From Pseudomonas marvdashtae (GTDB lineage Bacteria; Pseudomonadota; Gammaproteobacteria; Pseudomonadales; Pseudomonadaceae): 64,000 nt of DNA. The stretch spans positions 186,001 through 250,000 of the forward strand of contig NZ_JABWQX020000001.1 of assembly GCF_014268655.2 (NCBI RefSeq). The letters are read 5' to 3'. Shown here piece by piece: positions 1-9,299 of this stretch; positions within the stretch are counted from its first letter, which is position 1; every line of letters starts with the position of its first letter. A program made the position numbers and the translations under genes. The notes under the pieces are model-generated. The model was not told where the DNA came from and did no database searches. It saw only the letters and a list, made by a program, of their open reading frames with translations.

Positions 1-1191
1 GCTCACCAAGGAGCCGAGGAAATGGCCCTGGCCCTCTATTGAGTCCTGGCCGTAAATGTTTTGTGCGATCAGTTGCGTGCGAGCACGTTCCAGCTCATCA
101 GGCGCGGGGGGATCGGTTCGTAGCTTGTCAAGTTCTTGCCACACGCGCGCCTCGACGTCATTGAGCGAGCCGGTGTAGGCATTGGAGATACGGCCGTCGA
201 TCAACAGAAGAGCGTCGCCACGTCCCAGCCAGTTGTAATCGGAGGATAGGGCGGAGAACAGCGGCGTCTTGAATTGAAGCTGCGATTGCAGTCGGGCGCT
301 GCTTGAGCCTGCCAGTAGCATTTGGAGCAAGCGCAAGGCATACACGGTCCGAGGAGGCTCGGCGGTCACCAGCACCGGGACATTGAATGCCATGAGAAAT
401 TGCGTAGCGGAGTCGGGTACGTCAAGGATGAGCCTGCGTTCGCCGGGTCGGTCCAACTCCAGCGGTGCCCGCGACGCGGTGAAAGGACGGGCGGCTACCG
501 CCCCAAAGTAAGTTTTTGCCAGCAGCTTGACCTGCTCAAGCGTGACATCGCCAACCACGACCAACACGGCATTGCCGGGCGCATAGCGGGTTTGATACCA
601 GTCGCGCAAGTCAGCAATGTCGAGTCGCTGCAGGTCGTGCATCCAGCCGATGGTGGGCGTGCGGTAGCCACTTGAAAGATGGGCCAGGCTAAGAAAGCGT
701 TCCAGGGCCAGCTCTCCGGGGTGGTCCTGGTTCTCGCGCCGTTCCTCCTGGATGACGGCAATTTCCGGCAACCAGTCTTCGGCGCGCAGGTGAGCGGTCG
801 ACATGAGGTCTGCCATCAGTTCGAACGCGACACCCAAGTGACGAGGCTCAAGGGTTTGATGATGTACGGTGAAATCTTCCCCGGTAAAGGCATTGTATTG
901 GGCGCCCAGGGTATCCAGGGTCTTCATGGCCTCGCCCGCACAACTCTTGTGGCTACCTTTGTAAACCATATGTTCCAGCGCGTGAGACAGTCCTGAGCGG
1001 CTCGGCGCCTCGTCGGCCGAGCCGACTTTGAACCAGAGTTGCGAGCTGACCAGTGGGGCACGATGATCTTCGCGCACGACCACTTTCAGGCCATTGTCCA
1101 GCGTGAACTCGTGGGTGGGGGGAGAATCGGCTACCGCCACTAGCGGTGCCAACCAGAAGAAAAGCAGCATCCTGCTGCGAAAAACGTCCAT
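1..1191 (-). CDS. M16 family zinc peptidase, third paralogue, 3' end outside window
   Basis: The frame is open from ATG 1191 to the window edge (397 codons), so the C-terminus is missing. Residues 1-21 look like a Sec signal peptide, so a periplasmic peptidase is expected. The inverted zinc motif HALEH sits at residues 70-74, with the downstream glutamate region VIQEERRE also present, so this copy appears catalytically competent. From about residue 26 it closely matches the peptidase at 3402-4757, sharing THEFTLDNGLKVVVRED, which indicates a duplication with rsmD and the inactive subunit in between. A GAGGA ribosome-binding site lies about 11 bases before the ATG. The substrate is unknown. 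Confidence 0.85.
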   Translation of the reverse strand, partial: MDVFRSRMLLFFWLAPLVAVADSPPTHEFTLDNGLKVVVREDHRAPLVSSQLWFKVGSADEAPSRSGLSHALEHMVYKGSHKSCAGEAMKTLDTLGAQYNAFTGEDFTVHHQTLEPRHLGVAFELMADLMSTAHLRAEDWLPEIAVIQEERRENQDHPGELALERFLSLAHLSSGYRTPTIGWMHDLQRLDIADLRDWYQTRYAPGNAVLVVVGDVTLEQVKLLAKTYFGAVAARPFTASRAPLELDRPGERRLILDVPDSATQFLMAFNVPVLVTAEPPRTVYALRLLQMLLAGSSSARLQSQLQFKTPLFSALSSDYNWLGRGDALLLIDGRISNAYTGSLNDVEARVWQELDKLRTDPPAPDELERARTQLIAQNIYGQDSIEGQGHFLGSLVS

Positions 1192-1298
1192 GGGTAAAAT
1201 CGTCCTCAGTGGTTCACAAAATTGTGTCACTCACTGTGGCGTTTCCAGGATGGCGGCGTGCGGTAAATAAGTACCGCACCTTCCAAGCGTTTTTCGGT

Positions 1299-1916
1299 TC
1301 ACGCAGGTGCGACTGCTCCAGCGGTGCGTTGCCAGAGCGCGTAGAAGACCCGGCCGGATTTCTGCTCGCGATGCAGGCGCCAGTTGCTCGGCATACCGAG
1401 TGTCGAGGGCGCTGTTTCGCTTTCGGTGTAGACCCATGCGTCGTCCGCCAGCCATTGTCGGTCTTCAAGCAAGGCGCACACGGCAGGCAACAGATTCTGA
1501 TTGAAGGGCGGATCGAGGAAGACGAGGTCGAAGGGCGTCGACGGTTGACCTTCCAGATAGCGCAGCGCATCGGCCGTCTGCACTTGGCCGACGGTGCAAC
1601 GCAGGGTACCCAGGTGTTCTTTCAGGCTGGAGACCGCCAGGCTGCTGGCATCCAGCGCCTGCCCCATGGCGGCGCCACGGGACAGCGCCTCGAGGAACAG
1701 CGCGCCGCTACCGGCGAATGGGTCGAGCACCCTGGCACCTGCTACGTAGGGCGCGAGCCAGTTGAACAAGGTTTCGCGAACCCGGTCCGGGGTCGGGCGC
1801 AAGCCTGGGGCATCCGGGAAGCTCAAGCGTCGGCTGCGCCATTCGCCGCCGATGATGCGCAGTTGGTTCACACCGTTGTGCACGGGTTTCTTGCTGGAAT
1901 TGGATGGACGGGCCAT
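1299..1916 (-). CDS. rsmD: 16S rRNA (guanine(966)-N(2))-methyltransferase RsmD
   Basis: This 205-residue cytoplasmic SAM-dependent enzyme methylates N2 of G966 in 16S rRNA. The SAM-binding motif DPFAGSG is at residues 65-71 and the catalytic motif DPPF is near residue 135. The N-terminal RIIGGEWRSRRL followed by RPTPDRVRETLFNWL is characteristic of the family. Its ATG overlaps the stop of the upstream M16 gene by one base, so it is probably co-transcribed with the two peptidases upstream. The order M16-M16-rsmD matches other pseudomonads as recalled. Confidence 0.95.
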   Translation of the reverse strand: MARPSNSSKKPVHNGVNQLRIIGGEWRSRRLSFPDAPGLRPTPDRVRETLFNWLAPYVAGARVLDPFAGSGALFLEALSRGAAMGQALDASSLAVSSLKEHLGTLRCTVGQVQTADALRYLEGQPSTPFDLVFLDPPFNQNLLPAVCALLEDRQWLADDAWVYTESETAPSTLGMPSNWRLHREQKSGRVFYALWQRTAGAVAPA

Positions 1917-3409
1917 TAGTGCTCCGGGACCCCGAGCGGCTGCTCGGCAGGTTTGTCAGTGGGGGCCGGCAACGGCTCTTGCGGCACGGTCGGGCCAGCG
2001 GTGACGATGACCATCTTGTCCGTGCTCAGGTGTTTGTTCAGTGCGGCCTTGACTTGCTCGACGGTCAGCTCCTGCGACTGGCGCATGAAATCTTCCAGGT
2101 AGCTCAGCGGCAAATCGTAGAAACCCATGGCGCCGAGCTGGCCAACGATGTCGGCGTTACTGGCGGTGGATAACGGAAAGCTGCCGGCCAGCTCGCGCTT
2201 GGCATCGTCGAGTTCCTTTTGGGTCGGGCCGTTCTCGAGGTAATCGGCGAATACGTCCTGCACCAGCTTGAGCGTGCCTTCGCTCATCTGCGCACGGGTT
2301 TGCAGATTGATCATGAACGGGCCGCGGGCCTGCATGGCGGTGAAGCCGGAATAGACGCCATAGGTCAGGCCGCGTTTTTCACGAACTTCGGTCATCAACC
2401 GCGTACCGAATCCGCCGCCACCGAGGATCTGGTTGCCCAGGGACACGGCTGCATAGTCTGGATCGTCCCGATCGATGCCCAGTTGCGCGAGCATCAGGTT
2501 GGTCTGCTTGGATGGGAACTCGATGTGGTGGACGCTCGCTTTCGGCTCCACCGGTGGTGGTGTTTTCGCCAGGGCGGGGCCCTTGGGCAGCGCGCCGGAC
2601 ACCTGGTTGGCAATGGCTTCGGCCTCGGCACGGGACAGGTCCCCCACCAACGCGATCACGGCGTTACCAGCCGCGTAGGCCCTGGCGTGGAAAGCCCGGG
2701 CCTGGGCCAGGGTGATCGGCGGAATGCTTTGCGCGGTGCCGTCGCTGGAGTGGGCGTAGGGATGATCGCCATACAAGCGCTTCATCAATTCCAGGCCCGC
2801 CAGTTTGCCGGGGTTCTGCTTCTGGTACTCGAAGCCGGCGAGCATCTGGTTCTTGATGCGCGCGAAGGAATCGGCGGGGAAAGTCGGCTTGCCGACCACT
2901 TCGGCAAACAGTTTCAACGCCGGCCCACGCTTGTCCGCCGCGCTGAGGCTGCGCAGCGAGGCCACGGCCATGTCCCGAAAGGCACCGTTGCCAAAATCCG
3001 CGCCAAGGCTTTCGAACCCTTCGGCGATGGCGCTGACGTCCTTGCCAGCCACGCCTTCGTTGAGCATGGCGTTGGTCAATTGCGCCAGCCCGGGAACGTC
3101 GCCGTCCTGGCTGCTGCCGGCGGCGAAGGTCAGCCGCAGGTCGAACATCGGCAACTCGCGGGCCTCGACGAACAGCACCTTGGCGCCGTCAGCGGTTTTC
3201 CAGGTTTGTACGTTGAGCTGGCGACGGCTGGGCGCCTTGCCGTCCAGCTCGGCCAGTGATTGCAGCTTTTTACCGGACTTGGCGTTGTCCAAGGCCTGGC
3301 TGGCGGTGACGTCAGTGGCCGGCAGCAGATAGAACGCCAGCGCTCCAGCCACCGCGATGAATACCAGGGCGATCAGTGGTCCCCGGCGCGATAAATTGCG
3401 CTCATTCAT
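1916..3409 (-). CDS. M16 family peptidase-like protein lacking the zinc motif
   Basis: A 497-residue M16 homologue with an N-terminal hydrophobic segment (about residues 8-30) that is a signal anchor or signal peptide. Where active members have HxxEH this protein reads GLAQLTNAMLNEG, so the zinc ligands are absent. The C-terminal half keeps the family feature EVREKRGLTYGVYSG. In M16B enzymes a catalytic and a non-catalytic subunit commonly pair, and the adjoining 3402-4757 gene is the obvious partner. The two reading frames overlap by 8 bases, which favours translational coupling. The pairing is inferred from context. Confidence 0.88.
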   Translation of the reverse strand: MNERNLSRRGPLIALVFIAVAGALAFYLLPATDVTASQALDNAKSGKKLQSLAELDGKAPSRRQLNVQTWKTADGAKVLFVEARELPMFDLRLTFAAGSSQDGDVPGLAQLTNAMLNEGVAGKDVSAIAEGFESLGADFGNGAFRDMAVASLRSLSAADKRGPALKLFAEVVGKPTFPADSFARIKNQMLAGFEYQKQNPGKLAGLELMKRLYGDHPYAHSSDGTAQSIPPITLAQARAFHARAYAAGNAVIALVGDLSRAEAEAIANQVSGALPKGPALAKTPPPVEPKASVHHIEFPSKQTNLMLAQLGIDRDDPDYAAVSLGNQILGGGGFGTRLMTEVREKRGLTYGVYSGFTAMQARGPFMINLQTRAQMSEGTLKLVQDVFADYLENGPTQKELDDAKRELAGSFPLSTASNADIVGQLGAMGFYDLPLSYLEDFMRQSQELTVEQVKAALNKHLSTDKMVIVTAGPTVPQEPLPAPTDKPAEQPLGVPEH

Positions 3410-4757
3410 GAGTTTTCTCCTCGGGCAGGACGTGCGCGACGCTCAGGCGCGAGCGGGTGAAATACAGCTGGGCTGCCTTCTGGATATCCTGCGGGGTCAC
3501 GCTTTGCAGTTCGGCGAGTTCGGTGTCCATCAGCTTCCAGGACAGACCGACTGTTTCCAGCTGGCCGATGGCAGTGGCCTGGCTGGTGATCGAATCACGC
3601 TCGTACACCAGGCCGGCGATGACCTGGGCGCGCACGCGCTCCAGTTCTGCGGCGGTCGGGGCGGTGGTTTTCAATTGTTCGAGCAAGCGCCACAAACCGG
3701 CTTCGGCCTGGGCCAGGGTCTTGTTCTTCTGGGTGTTGGGCGTTGCCGACAAGGTGAACAGCGTATCGCCACGGGTGAAGGCGTCGTAATTCGACGAGCC
3801 GCCGGAGACCAACTCTTCGCCACGCTCCAGCTGTGCCGGAATCCGTCCGCTGTAGCCGCCGTCCAACAGGGCCGAGATCAGCCGCAGCGCGTTGACCGAA
3901 GCCTTGTCCGTGGCGGTGGCAATGCTTGGCACATTGAAGGCGAGCATGACACTCGGCAGTTGGGTCTGCACATGCAGGGTGATCTTGCGCTCGCCAGGCT
4001 CGGCCAGCTCCAGGGGAATTTTCGCCGGCGGCACGGCGCGCCGGGCAATCGGGCCGAAGTAGCGCTGGGCCAGGGTCTTGACCTCTTCCGGCGTCACGTC
4101 GCCGACCACCACCAGGGTGGCGTTGTTCGGGACGTACCAGGATTCGTACCAGTGGCGCAGTTCCTCGACCTTCATCCGCTCCAGGTCGGCCATCCAGCCG
4201 ATGGTGGGCGTGTGGTAGCCGCTGGCCGGATAAGCCATGGCCTTGAAGCGCTCATAGGCCTTGGACATGGGCTTGTCGTCGGTGCGCATGCGGCGCTCTT
4301 CCTTGATCACCTCGATCTCGCGGCTGAACTCCTCTGGCGGCAGGCGCAGGCTCGCCATGCGGTCGGCTTCCAGTTCGAAGGCCACGGCCAGGCGATCCCG
4401 GGCCAGCACTTGGTAATAAGCAGTGAAGTCGTCGCTGGTGAAGGCGTTTTCCTCCGCGCCGAGGTCACGCAGGATCAGCGATGCCTCGCCGGGGCCGATC
4501 TTGTCGCTGCCCTTGAACATCATGTGTTCCAGCGCATGGGACAAACCGGTCTGGCCCGGCGTTTCGTAGCTGGATCCGACCTTGTACCAGACCTGGGAAA
4601 CGACCACCGGTGCGCGATGGTCTTCACGCACCACGACCTTGAGGCCGTTATCGAGGGTAAATTCGTGGGTGGGTTGGGGATCGGCAGCCAAGACTGGAAA
4701 GGGCAGACAAACCGTGCAGAGCAGCAGGCCTGCGGCGCAGCGGGCAAGAGCATTCAT
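3402..4757 (-). CDS. M16 family zinc peptidase, catalytic
   Basis: A 451-residue predicted periplasmic metallopeptidase. Residues 1-25 form a signal peptide with a hydrophobic core and an AxA-like cleavage site. The zinc motif HALEH is at residues 74-78, and a later EVIKEERR supplies the third ligand. It is the first gene of a minus-strand run (this gene, the inactive M16 subunit, rsmD, and possibly the third M16 gene). Family members degrade small or unfolded peptides; nothing here shows the substrate. Confidence 0.92.
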   Translation of the reverse strand: MNALARCAAGLLLCTVCLPFPVLAADPQPTHEFTLDNGLKVVVREDHRAPVVVSQVWYKVGSSYETPGQTGLSHALEHMMFKGSDKIGPGEASLILRDLGAEENAFTSDDFTAYYQVLARDRLAVAFELEADRMASLRLPPEEFSREIEVIKEERRMRTDDKPMSKAYERFKAMAYPASGYHTPTIGWMADLERMKVEELRHWYESWYVPNNATLVVVGDVTPEEVKTLAQRYFGPIARRAVPPAKIPLELAEPGERKITLHVQTQLPSVMLAFNVPSIATATDKASVNALRLISALLDGGYSGRIPAQLERGEELVSGGSSNYDAFTRGDTLFTLSATPNTQKNKTLAQAEAGLWRLLEQLKTTAPTAAELERVRAQVIAGLVYERDSITSQATAIGQLETVGLSWKLMDTELAELQSVTPQDIQKAAQLYFTRSRLSVAHVLPEEKTHE

Positions 4758-5100
4758 TCGTGTTTAAACCTGTTGGGCTGCCTGCCGGGTCTTAGCCTCA
4801 GCAGGCGAGGAGGTGCTAGGATAACGGTCCGTTTTACTGGCGGCCACGCCTATCGGGTCTTTTATCGGCCCAGGGTTGTTTGAGTTCCGTGCAAAAGCGT
4901 TGGGTTTGTTCGGGGATGCCCGCGTTTTCGCCGATGATGTCTTGCCAGTCCTTCGAAAAATCGAGGTTGAAGTGTCCTGGAGACATTTCGACAATCTGTT
5001 GCGCGTGAACAAGCTGGATGAAACGCAGTCTGTTCAGCATCGAATATTTATCACCGAGGCGCCCTCAAGGCGCGTCGCTACCGTGAGATAGCCGTCCTCC
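4758..5100. other. Divergent intergenic region between M16 operon and ftsY
   Basis: This 343-bp gap separates two divergent operons and must hold promoters for both. Short reading frames exist on both strands (for example minus 4834-5040), but none has a ribosome-binding site or a recognisable product. I could not place a convincing -35/-10 pair. The bases directly before the ftsY ATG read CCGTCCTCC, so ftsY has no clear Shine-Dalgarno sequence. Confidence 0.5.
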
Positions 5101-6519
5101 ATGTTTGGTTCCAACGACGACAAGAAGACCCCAGCTGAGGCTGGCGAGAAAAAAAGCCTGTTCGGATGGCTGCGCAAGAAGCCGCAGGAACCCGTTGTCG
5201 AACAGCCGCAACCTGAGTCTGCCGACGAGTCGGTGGTTGAAGAGGCTGCGCCCATTGTCCTGCCGATCGCCGAGCCGGTGCTGCAACCAGCCCAGCCTGA
5301 ATCCGCGCCTGAAGCCGAACCGGTGGCCGAGCAACCGTTGACCCCGCCCGCCGGACAGACACTCTGGCCGGCTTTGCCGGTCGCGGAGGAGCCCGTCGCG
5401 CTGGTCGAGGATGCCCAGGCCGCGCAGGTCACGCCACCGATTCCGGCCTCGACGCAGCCGGTCGAGGCACCGACTGCCGAGGCACCTCCGGTCGTCATTG
5501 CGCCTGCTCCGGCCGAGATCGCCCCAGCGCCTGCACTGGCTGAGGAGCAAACCCCGGCCGAGCCTGAGCCCCGCGCCGAAGAGAACAAAGTCGGCTTTTT
5601 CGCCCGTCTCAAGCAAGGCCTGTCCAAGACCAGCGCCAGCATTGGCGAAGGCATGGCCAGTCTGTTCCTGGGCAAGAAAGTCATCGATGACGAATTGCTG
5701 GAAGACATCGAGACCCGCCTGCTGACCGCCGATGTTGGCGTCGAGGCCACTTCGGTGATCATCCAGAGCCTGACCCAGAAGGTTGCGCGTAAACAGCTGA
5801 CTGACGCCGATGCCCTGTACAAATCCTTGCAAGGCGAGCTGACCAGCCTGCTCAAGCCAGTGGAAAAACCGCTGGTGATCGCCTCCCAGAACAAACCGTT
5901 CGTGATCCTGGTTGTCGGCGTCAACGGCGCCGGCAAGACCACCACCATCGGCAAACTGGCCAAGAAGCTGCAGCTCGAAGGCAAGAAAGTCATGCTCGCC
6001 GCGGGCGACACCTTCCGCGCCGCCGCGGTCGAACAACTGCAAGTGTGGGGCGAGCGCAACAAGATCCCGGTGATCGCCCAGCACACCGGCGCCGACTCCG
6101 CTTCGGTGATCTTCGACGCCGTACAAGCGGCCAAGGCTCGCGGCATCGACGTGCTGATCGCCGACACGGCCGGTCGCTTGCACACCAAAGACAATCTGAT
6201 GGAAGAACTGAAGAAGGTCCGCCGGGTGATCGGCAAGCTCGACGCCGACGCGCCTCACGAAGTCCTGCTGGTGCTGGACGCCGGTACTGGCCAGAACGCC
6301 ATCAACCAGGCCAAGCAGTTCAACCAGACCGTCGAGCTGACGGGACTGGCCCTGACCAAGCTCGACGGCACCGCCAAGGGCGGGGTGATTTTTGCCCTGG
6401 CCAAGCAGTTTGGCCTGCCTATTCGATACATCGGCGTGGGCGAGGGCATCGATGACTTGCGCACCTTTGAAGCCGAGCCCTTTGTCCAGGCGCTGTTTGC
6501 CGAGCGGGAGCATTCATGA
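5101..6519 (+). CDS. ftsY: Signal recognition particle receptor FtsY
   Basis: A 472-residue SRP GTPase that docks ribosome-SRP complexes at the inner membrane for co-translational insertion. Residues 1 to about 160 are the acidic A domain, here rich in Pro, Ala and Glu after an amphipathic start containing LFGWLRKK. The NG domain follows, with the G1 loop [10 protein letters not shown] from residue 273, [12 protein letters not shown], the DTAGR motif and [10 protein letters not shown]. The stop codon overlaps the ftsE start as ATGA, giving the conserved ftsYEX order. The N-terminus is kept at this ATG because the downstream peptide is typical of Pseudomonas FtsY, although no good Shine-Dalgarno precedes it. 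Confidence 0.97.
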   Translation: MFGSNDDKKTPAEAGEKKSLFGWLRKKPQEPVVEQPQPESADESVVEEAAPIVLPIAEPVLQPAQPESAPEAEPVAEQPLTPPAGQTLWPALPVAEEPVALVEDAQAAQVTPPIPASTQPVEAPTAEAPPVVIAPAPAEIAPAPALAEEQTPAEPEPRAEENKVGFFARLKQGLSKTSASIGEGMASLFLGKKVIDDELLEDIETRLLTADVGVEATSVIIQSLTQKVARKQLTDADALYKSLQGELTSLLKPVEKPLVIASQNKPFVILVVGVNGAGKTTTIGKLAKKLQLEGKKVMLAAGDTFRAAAVEQLQVWGERNKIPVIAQHTGADSASVIFDAVQAAKARGIDVLIADTAGRLHTKDNLMEELKKVRRVIGKLDADAPHEVLLVLDAGTGQNAINQAKQFNQTVELTGLALTKLDGTAKGGVIFALAKQFGLPIRYIGVGEGIDDLRTFEAEPFVQALFAEREHS

Positions 6520-7187
6520 TTCGTTTCGAACAGGTCGGTAAGCGCTATCCGAACGGTCACGTCGGCTTGCATGAGCTGAGCTTTCGGGTCCGTCGGGGCG
6601 AGTTTCTATTTGTCACCGGCCATTCCGGCGCCGGTAAAAGTACCTTGCTACGCCTGCTGCTGGCGATGGAGCGGCCTTCCACCGGAAAACTGCTGCTGGC
6701 CGGGCAGGACCTGAGCACCATCAGCAACGCGCAGATTCCCTATCTGCGGCGTCAGATCGGCGTGGTGTTCCAGAACCACCAGTTGTTGTTCGATCGCACG
6801 GTGTTCAACAACGTGGCGTTGCCGCTGCAAATCCTTGGCCTGTCCAAGGCCGAGATCGTCAAGCGCGTGGATTCGGCTCTGGAGCGCGTGGCCCTGTCGG
6901 ACAAGACCGACCTGTACCCGGGCGATCTGTCCACCGGCCAGCAACAACGCGTCGGCATCGCCCGCGCCATTGTCCACCGCCCGGCCTTGCTGTTGGCGGA
7001 TGAACCCACCGGTAACCTCGACCCGCGATTGGCGGCGGAAATCATGGGCGTATTCGAAGACATCAACCGCTTAGGCACCAGTGTGCTGATCGCCAGTCAT
7101 GACCTGGCATTGATCGCACGTATGCGTCACCGAATGCTCACCTTGCAGCGCGGTCGATTGATCGGTGATGGGGAGGCCGGCGTATGA
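6516..7187 (+). CDS. ftsE: Cell division ATP-binding protein FtsE
   Basis: A 223-residue ABC ATPase that pairs with FtsX at the divisome and controls septal murein hydrolases. Walker [10 protein letters not shown] is at residues 35-43, the signature LSTGQQQRV is near residue 140, and Walker [13 protein letters not shown] follows. A GGGAG ribosome-binding site lies inside the end of ftsY, six bases before the ATG. Its own stop overlaps the ftsX ATG by four bases. Confidence 0.97.
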   Translation: MIRFEQVGKRYPNGHVGLHELSFRVRRGEFLFVTGHSGAGKSTLLRLLLAMERPSTGKLLLAGQDLSTISNAQIPYLRRQIGVVFQNHQLLFDRTVFNNVALPLQILGLSKAEIVKRVDSALERVALSDKTDLYPGDLSTGQQQRVGIARAIVHRPALLLADEPTGNLDPRLAAEIMGVFEDINRLGTSVLIASHDLALIARMRHRMLTLQRGRLIGDGEAGV

Positions 7188-8206
7188 GTGCGACTCGCAG
7201 CCCGAAAGTGGCCGAACGCGTGGCCCCCAAGGGCACCGATCCGCAGCCGCAGAAAAAAAAGCGCGACGATGACGACGGCCCGGATTTCGCCACGCTGTTG
7301 CGCGCCTGGGTAGAAAGCCATCGCGCCAGCCTGCTCGACAGCCTGCGGCGCCTGGGCAAGCAGCCCATCGGCAGCTTTTTTACATGCATGGTCATGGCGG
7401 TGGCGTTGAGCTTGCCGATGGGCCTGTCACTTCTGCTGAATAACGTCGAGCGGCTTGGTGGTTCCTGGCAGCGTGCGGCGCAGATTTCCCTTTATTTGCA
7501 ACTGGACGCGACATCGGGCGAAGGCCATGCATTGCGCGAACAGATCAAGGCCATGCCGGGCGTAGCCGATGCCGAATACGTGGGGCGCGAGCAGGCGCTT
7601 GAAGAGTTCCAGCAACAGTCCGGCCTGGGCGAAGCCCTCAAGGAACTGCCGGAGAACCCATTGCCGGGCGTGGTGCTGGTGACGCCGAATGAGGTCGACA
7701 AGCCCACTCTTGAAGCATTAAGACAAAGACTTTCCGAGTTGCCGAAGGTACAGCAGGCGCAACTTGATCTAGTCTGGGTCGAGCGTCTGGCGGCGATACT
7801 CAAGCTCGGCGACCGGTTTGTCTTCGGCCTGACGGTGCTTCTGGTGTCTGCATTACTTTTGGTGATAGGTAATACCATTCGTCTTCATATTGAAAACCGC
7901 CGCACCGAGATAGAAGTGATTAAACTCGTCGGCGGTACGGACAGTTATGTACGCAGGCCCTTTCTTTACATGGGGGCGCTGTATGGCTTCGGTGCCGGCA
8001 TTCTGTCCTGGGGTGTATTGGCGTTCGGCCTGGATTGGCTGAATGATGCGGTTGTGGGACTGGCCGGTTTGTACGGCAGTGATTTCGCACTGGCCGGTGT
8101 GCCAGTCGCCGACGGTCTGTCGCTCTTGCTTGGCGCGGTGCTGTTGGGTTATATCGGTGCATGGATTGCGGTAGCACGCCACCTGCGTGAGCTTGCTCCA
8201 AAATAG
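7184..8206 (+). CDS. ftsX: Cell division protein FtsX
   Basis: A 340-residue membrane partner of FtsE. A charged cytoplasmic N-terminus rich in Lys and Asp (about residues 1-60) precedes TM1 (SFFTCMVMAVALSLPMGLSL). A periplasmic loop of about 90 residues follows, then three more membrane segments near residues 205-225, 260-285 and 305-330. The ATG overlaps the ftsE stop and has a GGGAGG ribosome-binding site seven bases upstream. Confidence 0.96.
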   Translation: MSATRSPKVAERVAPKGTDPQPQKKKRDDDDGPDFATLLRAWVESHRASLLDSLRRLGKQPIGSFFTCMVMAVALSLPMGLSLLLNNVERLGGSWQRAAQISLYLQLDATSGEGHALREQIKAMPGVADAEYVGREQALEEFQQQSGLGEALKELPENPLPGVVLVTPNEVDKPTLEALRQRLSELPKVQQAQLDLVWVERLAAILKLGDRFVFGLTVLLVSALLLVIGNTIRLHIENRRTEIEVIKLVGGTDSYVRRPFLYMGALYGFGAGILSWGVLAFGLDWLNDAVVGLAGLYGSDFALAGVPVADGLSLLLGAVLLGYIGAWIAVARHLRELAPK

Positions 8207-8242
8207 TGTTTTTTGCGCGTATTGACCTTTCAGTTTTTGTGG

Positions 8243-8269
8243 GAACTTGTCCTACGGTTCCCGGTCAAT
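8243..8269 (+). promoter_or_regulatory. Candidate sigma-E/AlgU promoter of rpoH
   Basis: GAACTT at 8243-8248, a 16-base spacer and TCAAT at 8265-8269 fit the sigma-E-type consensus (GAACTT, 16-17 bases, TC-rich -10). It ends about 50 bases before the rpoH ATG, in the gap after ftsX. AlgU-dependent transcription of rpoH is established in P. aeruginosa, which supports the call. It is a sequence match only. Confidence 0.6.
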
Positions 8270-8318
8270 TTTCGCAGTGCTGAACTGCACGAGTTATGTG
8301 AGTCGGAGGTTTTTTCGT

Positions 8319-9173
8319 ATGACCACTTCTTTGCAACCTGCTTATGCCCTGGTCCCGGGTGCGAACCTCGAGGCCTATGTGCACACGGTGAACAGCATTC
8401 CATTGCTGACGCCCGAGCAGGAGCGTGAACTGGCCGAGAGTCTCTATTATGAGCAGGATCTTGAGGCGGCTCGGCAGATGGTGCTCGCCCACCTGCGTTT
8501 TGTCGTACATATCGCCCGCAGCTATTCCGGCTACGGGCTGGCCCAGGCCGACCTGATCCAGGAAGGCAACGTTGGCCTGATGAAGGCGGTCAAGCGTTTC
8601 AACCCGGAAATGGGTGTACGCCTGGTGTCCTTTGCGGTGCACTGGATCAAGGCGGAAATCCACGAGTTCATCCTGCGCAACTGGCGCATCGTGAAAGTCG
8701 CGACCACCAAGGCCCAGCGCAAGCTGTTCTTCAACCTGCGCAGCCAGAAAAAGCGTCTGGCCTGGCTGAACAATGAAGAAGTCCACCGCGTGGCGGAAAG
8801 CCTCGGCGTAGAGCCTCGGGAAGTTCGCGAGATGGAAAGCCGCCTGACCGGCCATGACATGGCTTTCGACCCGGCCGCCGAAGCGGACGACGACAGCGCT
8901 TTCCAATCGCCGGCCAACTATCTGGAAGACCACCGGTACGACCCGGCCCGTCAACTGGAAGATGCCGACTGGAGCGACAACTCCAACACCAACCTGCACG
9001 AAGCGTTGGAAGTGCTGGACGAACGTAGCCGCGACATCCTTTACCAGCGCTGGCTGGCCGAGGAAAAAGCCACGCTGCACGACCTGGCGCAGAAGTACAA
9101 CGTGTCGGCCGAGCGGATTCGTCAGCTCGAGAAAAGCGCGATGAACAAGCTCAAGACGTCCATCGCAGCTTGA
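8319..9173 (+). CDS. rpoH: RNA polymerase heat-shock sigma factor RpoH (sigma-32)
   Basis: This 284-residue sigma factor directs transcription of chaperone and protease genes. Region 2 contains [20 protein letters not shown] and the RpoH-specific RpoH-box segment [13 protein letters not shown]. Region 4 with a helix-turn-helix closes the protein ([20 protein letters not shown]). The start is ATG 8319, because CGGAGG lies nine bases upstream and the length then equals E. coli RpoH. The longer frame from 8247 would cover the promoter. A hairpin terminator follows the stop. Confidence 0.97.
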   Translation: MTTSLQPAYALVPGANLEAYVHTVNSIPLLTPEQERELAESLYYEQDLEAARQMVLAHLRFVVHIARSYSGYGLAQADLIQEGNVGLMKAVKRFNPEMGVRLVSFAVHWIKAEIHEFILRNWRIVKVATTKAQRKLFFNLRSQKKRLAWLNNEEVHRVAESLGVEPREVREMESRLTGHDMAFDPAAEADDDSAFQSPANYLEDHRYDPARQLEDADWSDNSNTNLHEALEVLDERSRDILYQRWLAEEKATLHDLAQKYNVSAERIRQLEKSAMNKLKTSIAA

Positions 9174-9191
9174 CCTGCGACAGCGGCAATA

Positions 9192-9227
9192 AAAAACGCC
9201 CCGATCAGTGATGATCGGGGCGTTTTT
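9192..9227. terminator. Rho-independent terminator after rpoH (bidirectional)
   Basis: Perfect 16-base arms (9192-9207 and 9212-9227) around a GTGA loop begin with five A and end with five T. The hairpin sits between rpoH and the convergent mtgA gene and can serve both. Confidence 0.9.
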
Positions 9228-9299
9228 GTTTGTGCGATGCAAACCCCTGCTCTGATCGTTCCCTCGCTCGATCATATAGGGAGAGGCTTCAGCGTCTAG

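Noticed and set aside
1..1191. The first M16 gene as a pseudogene, because only short complete frames appear there.
   Set aside because: Direct translation from ATG 1191 shows an uninterrupted frame to the window edge with the zinc motif intact.
4834..5040. A 68-codon minus-strand frame in the M16-ftsY gap.
   Set aside because: Its translation is not obviously artefactual, but there is no Shine-Dalgarno, no known family and it overlaps other short frames; left as intergenic.
5034..6513. Two long minus-strand frames (400 and 482 codons) opposite ftsY.
   Set aside because: They are antisense to a clear FtsY; composition reflects high-GC codon mirror effects and there is no ribosome-binding site or recognisable product.
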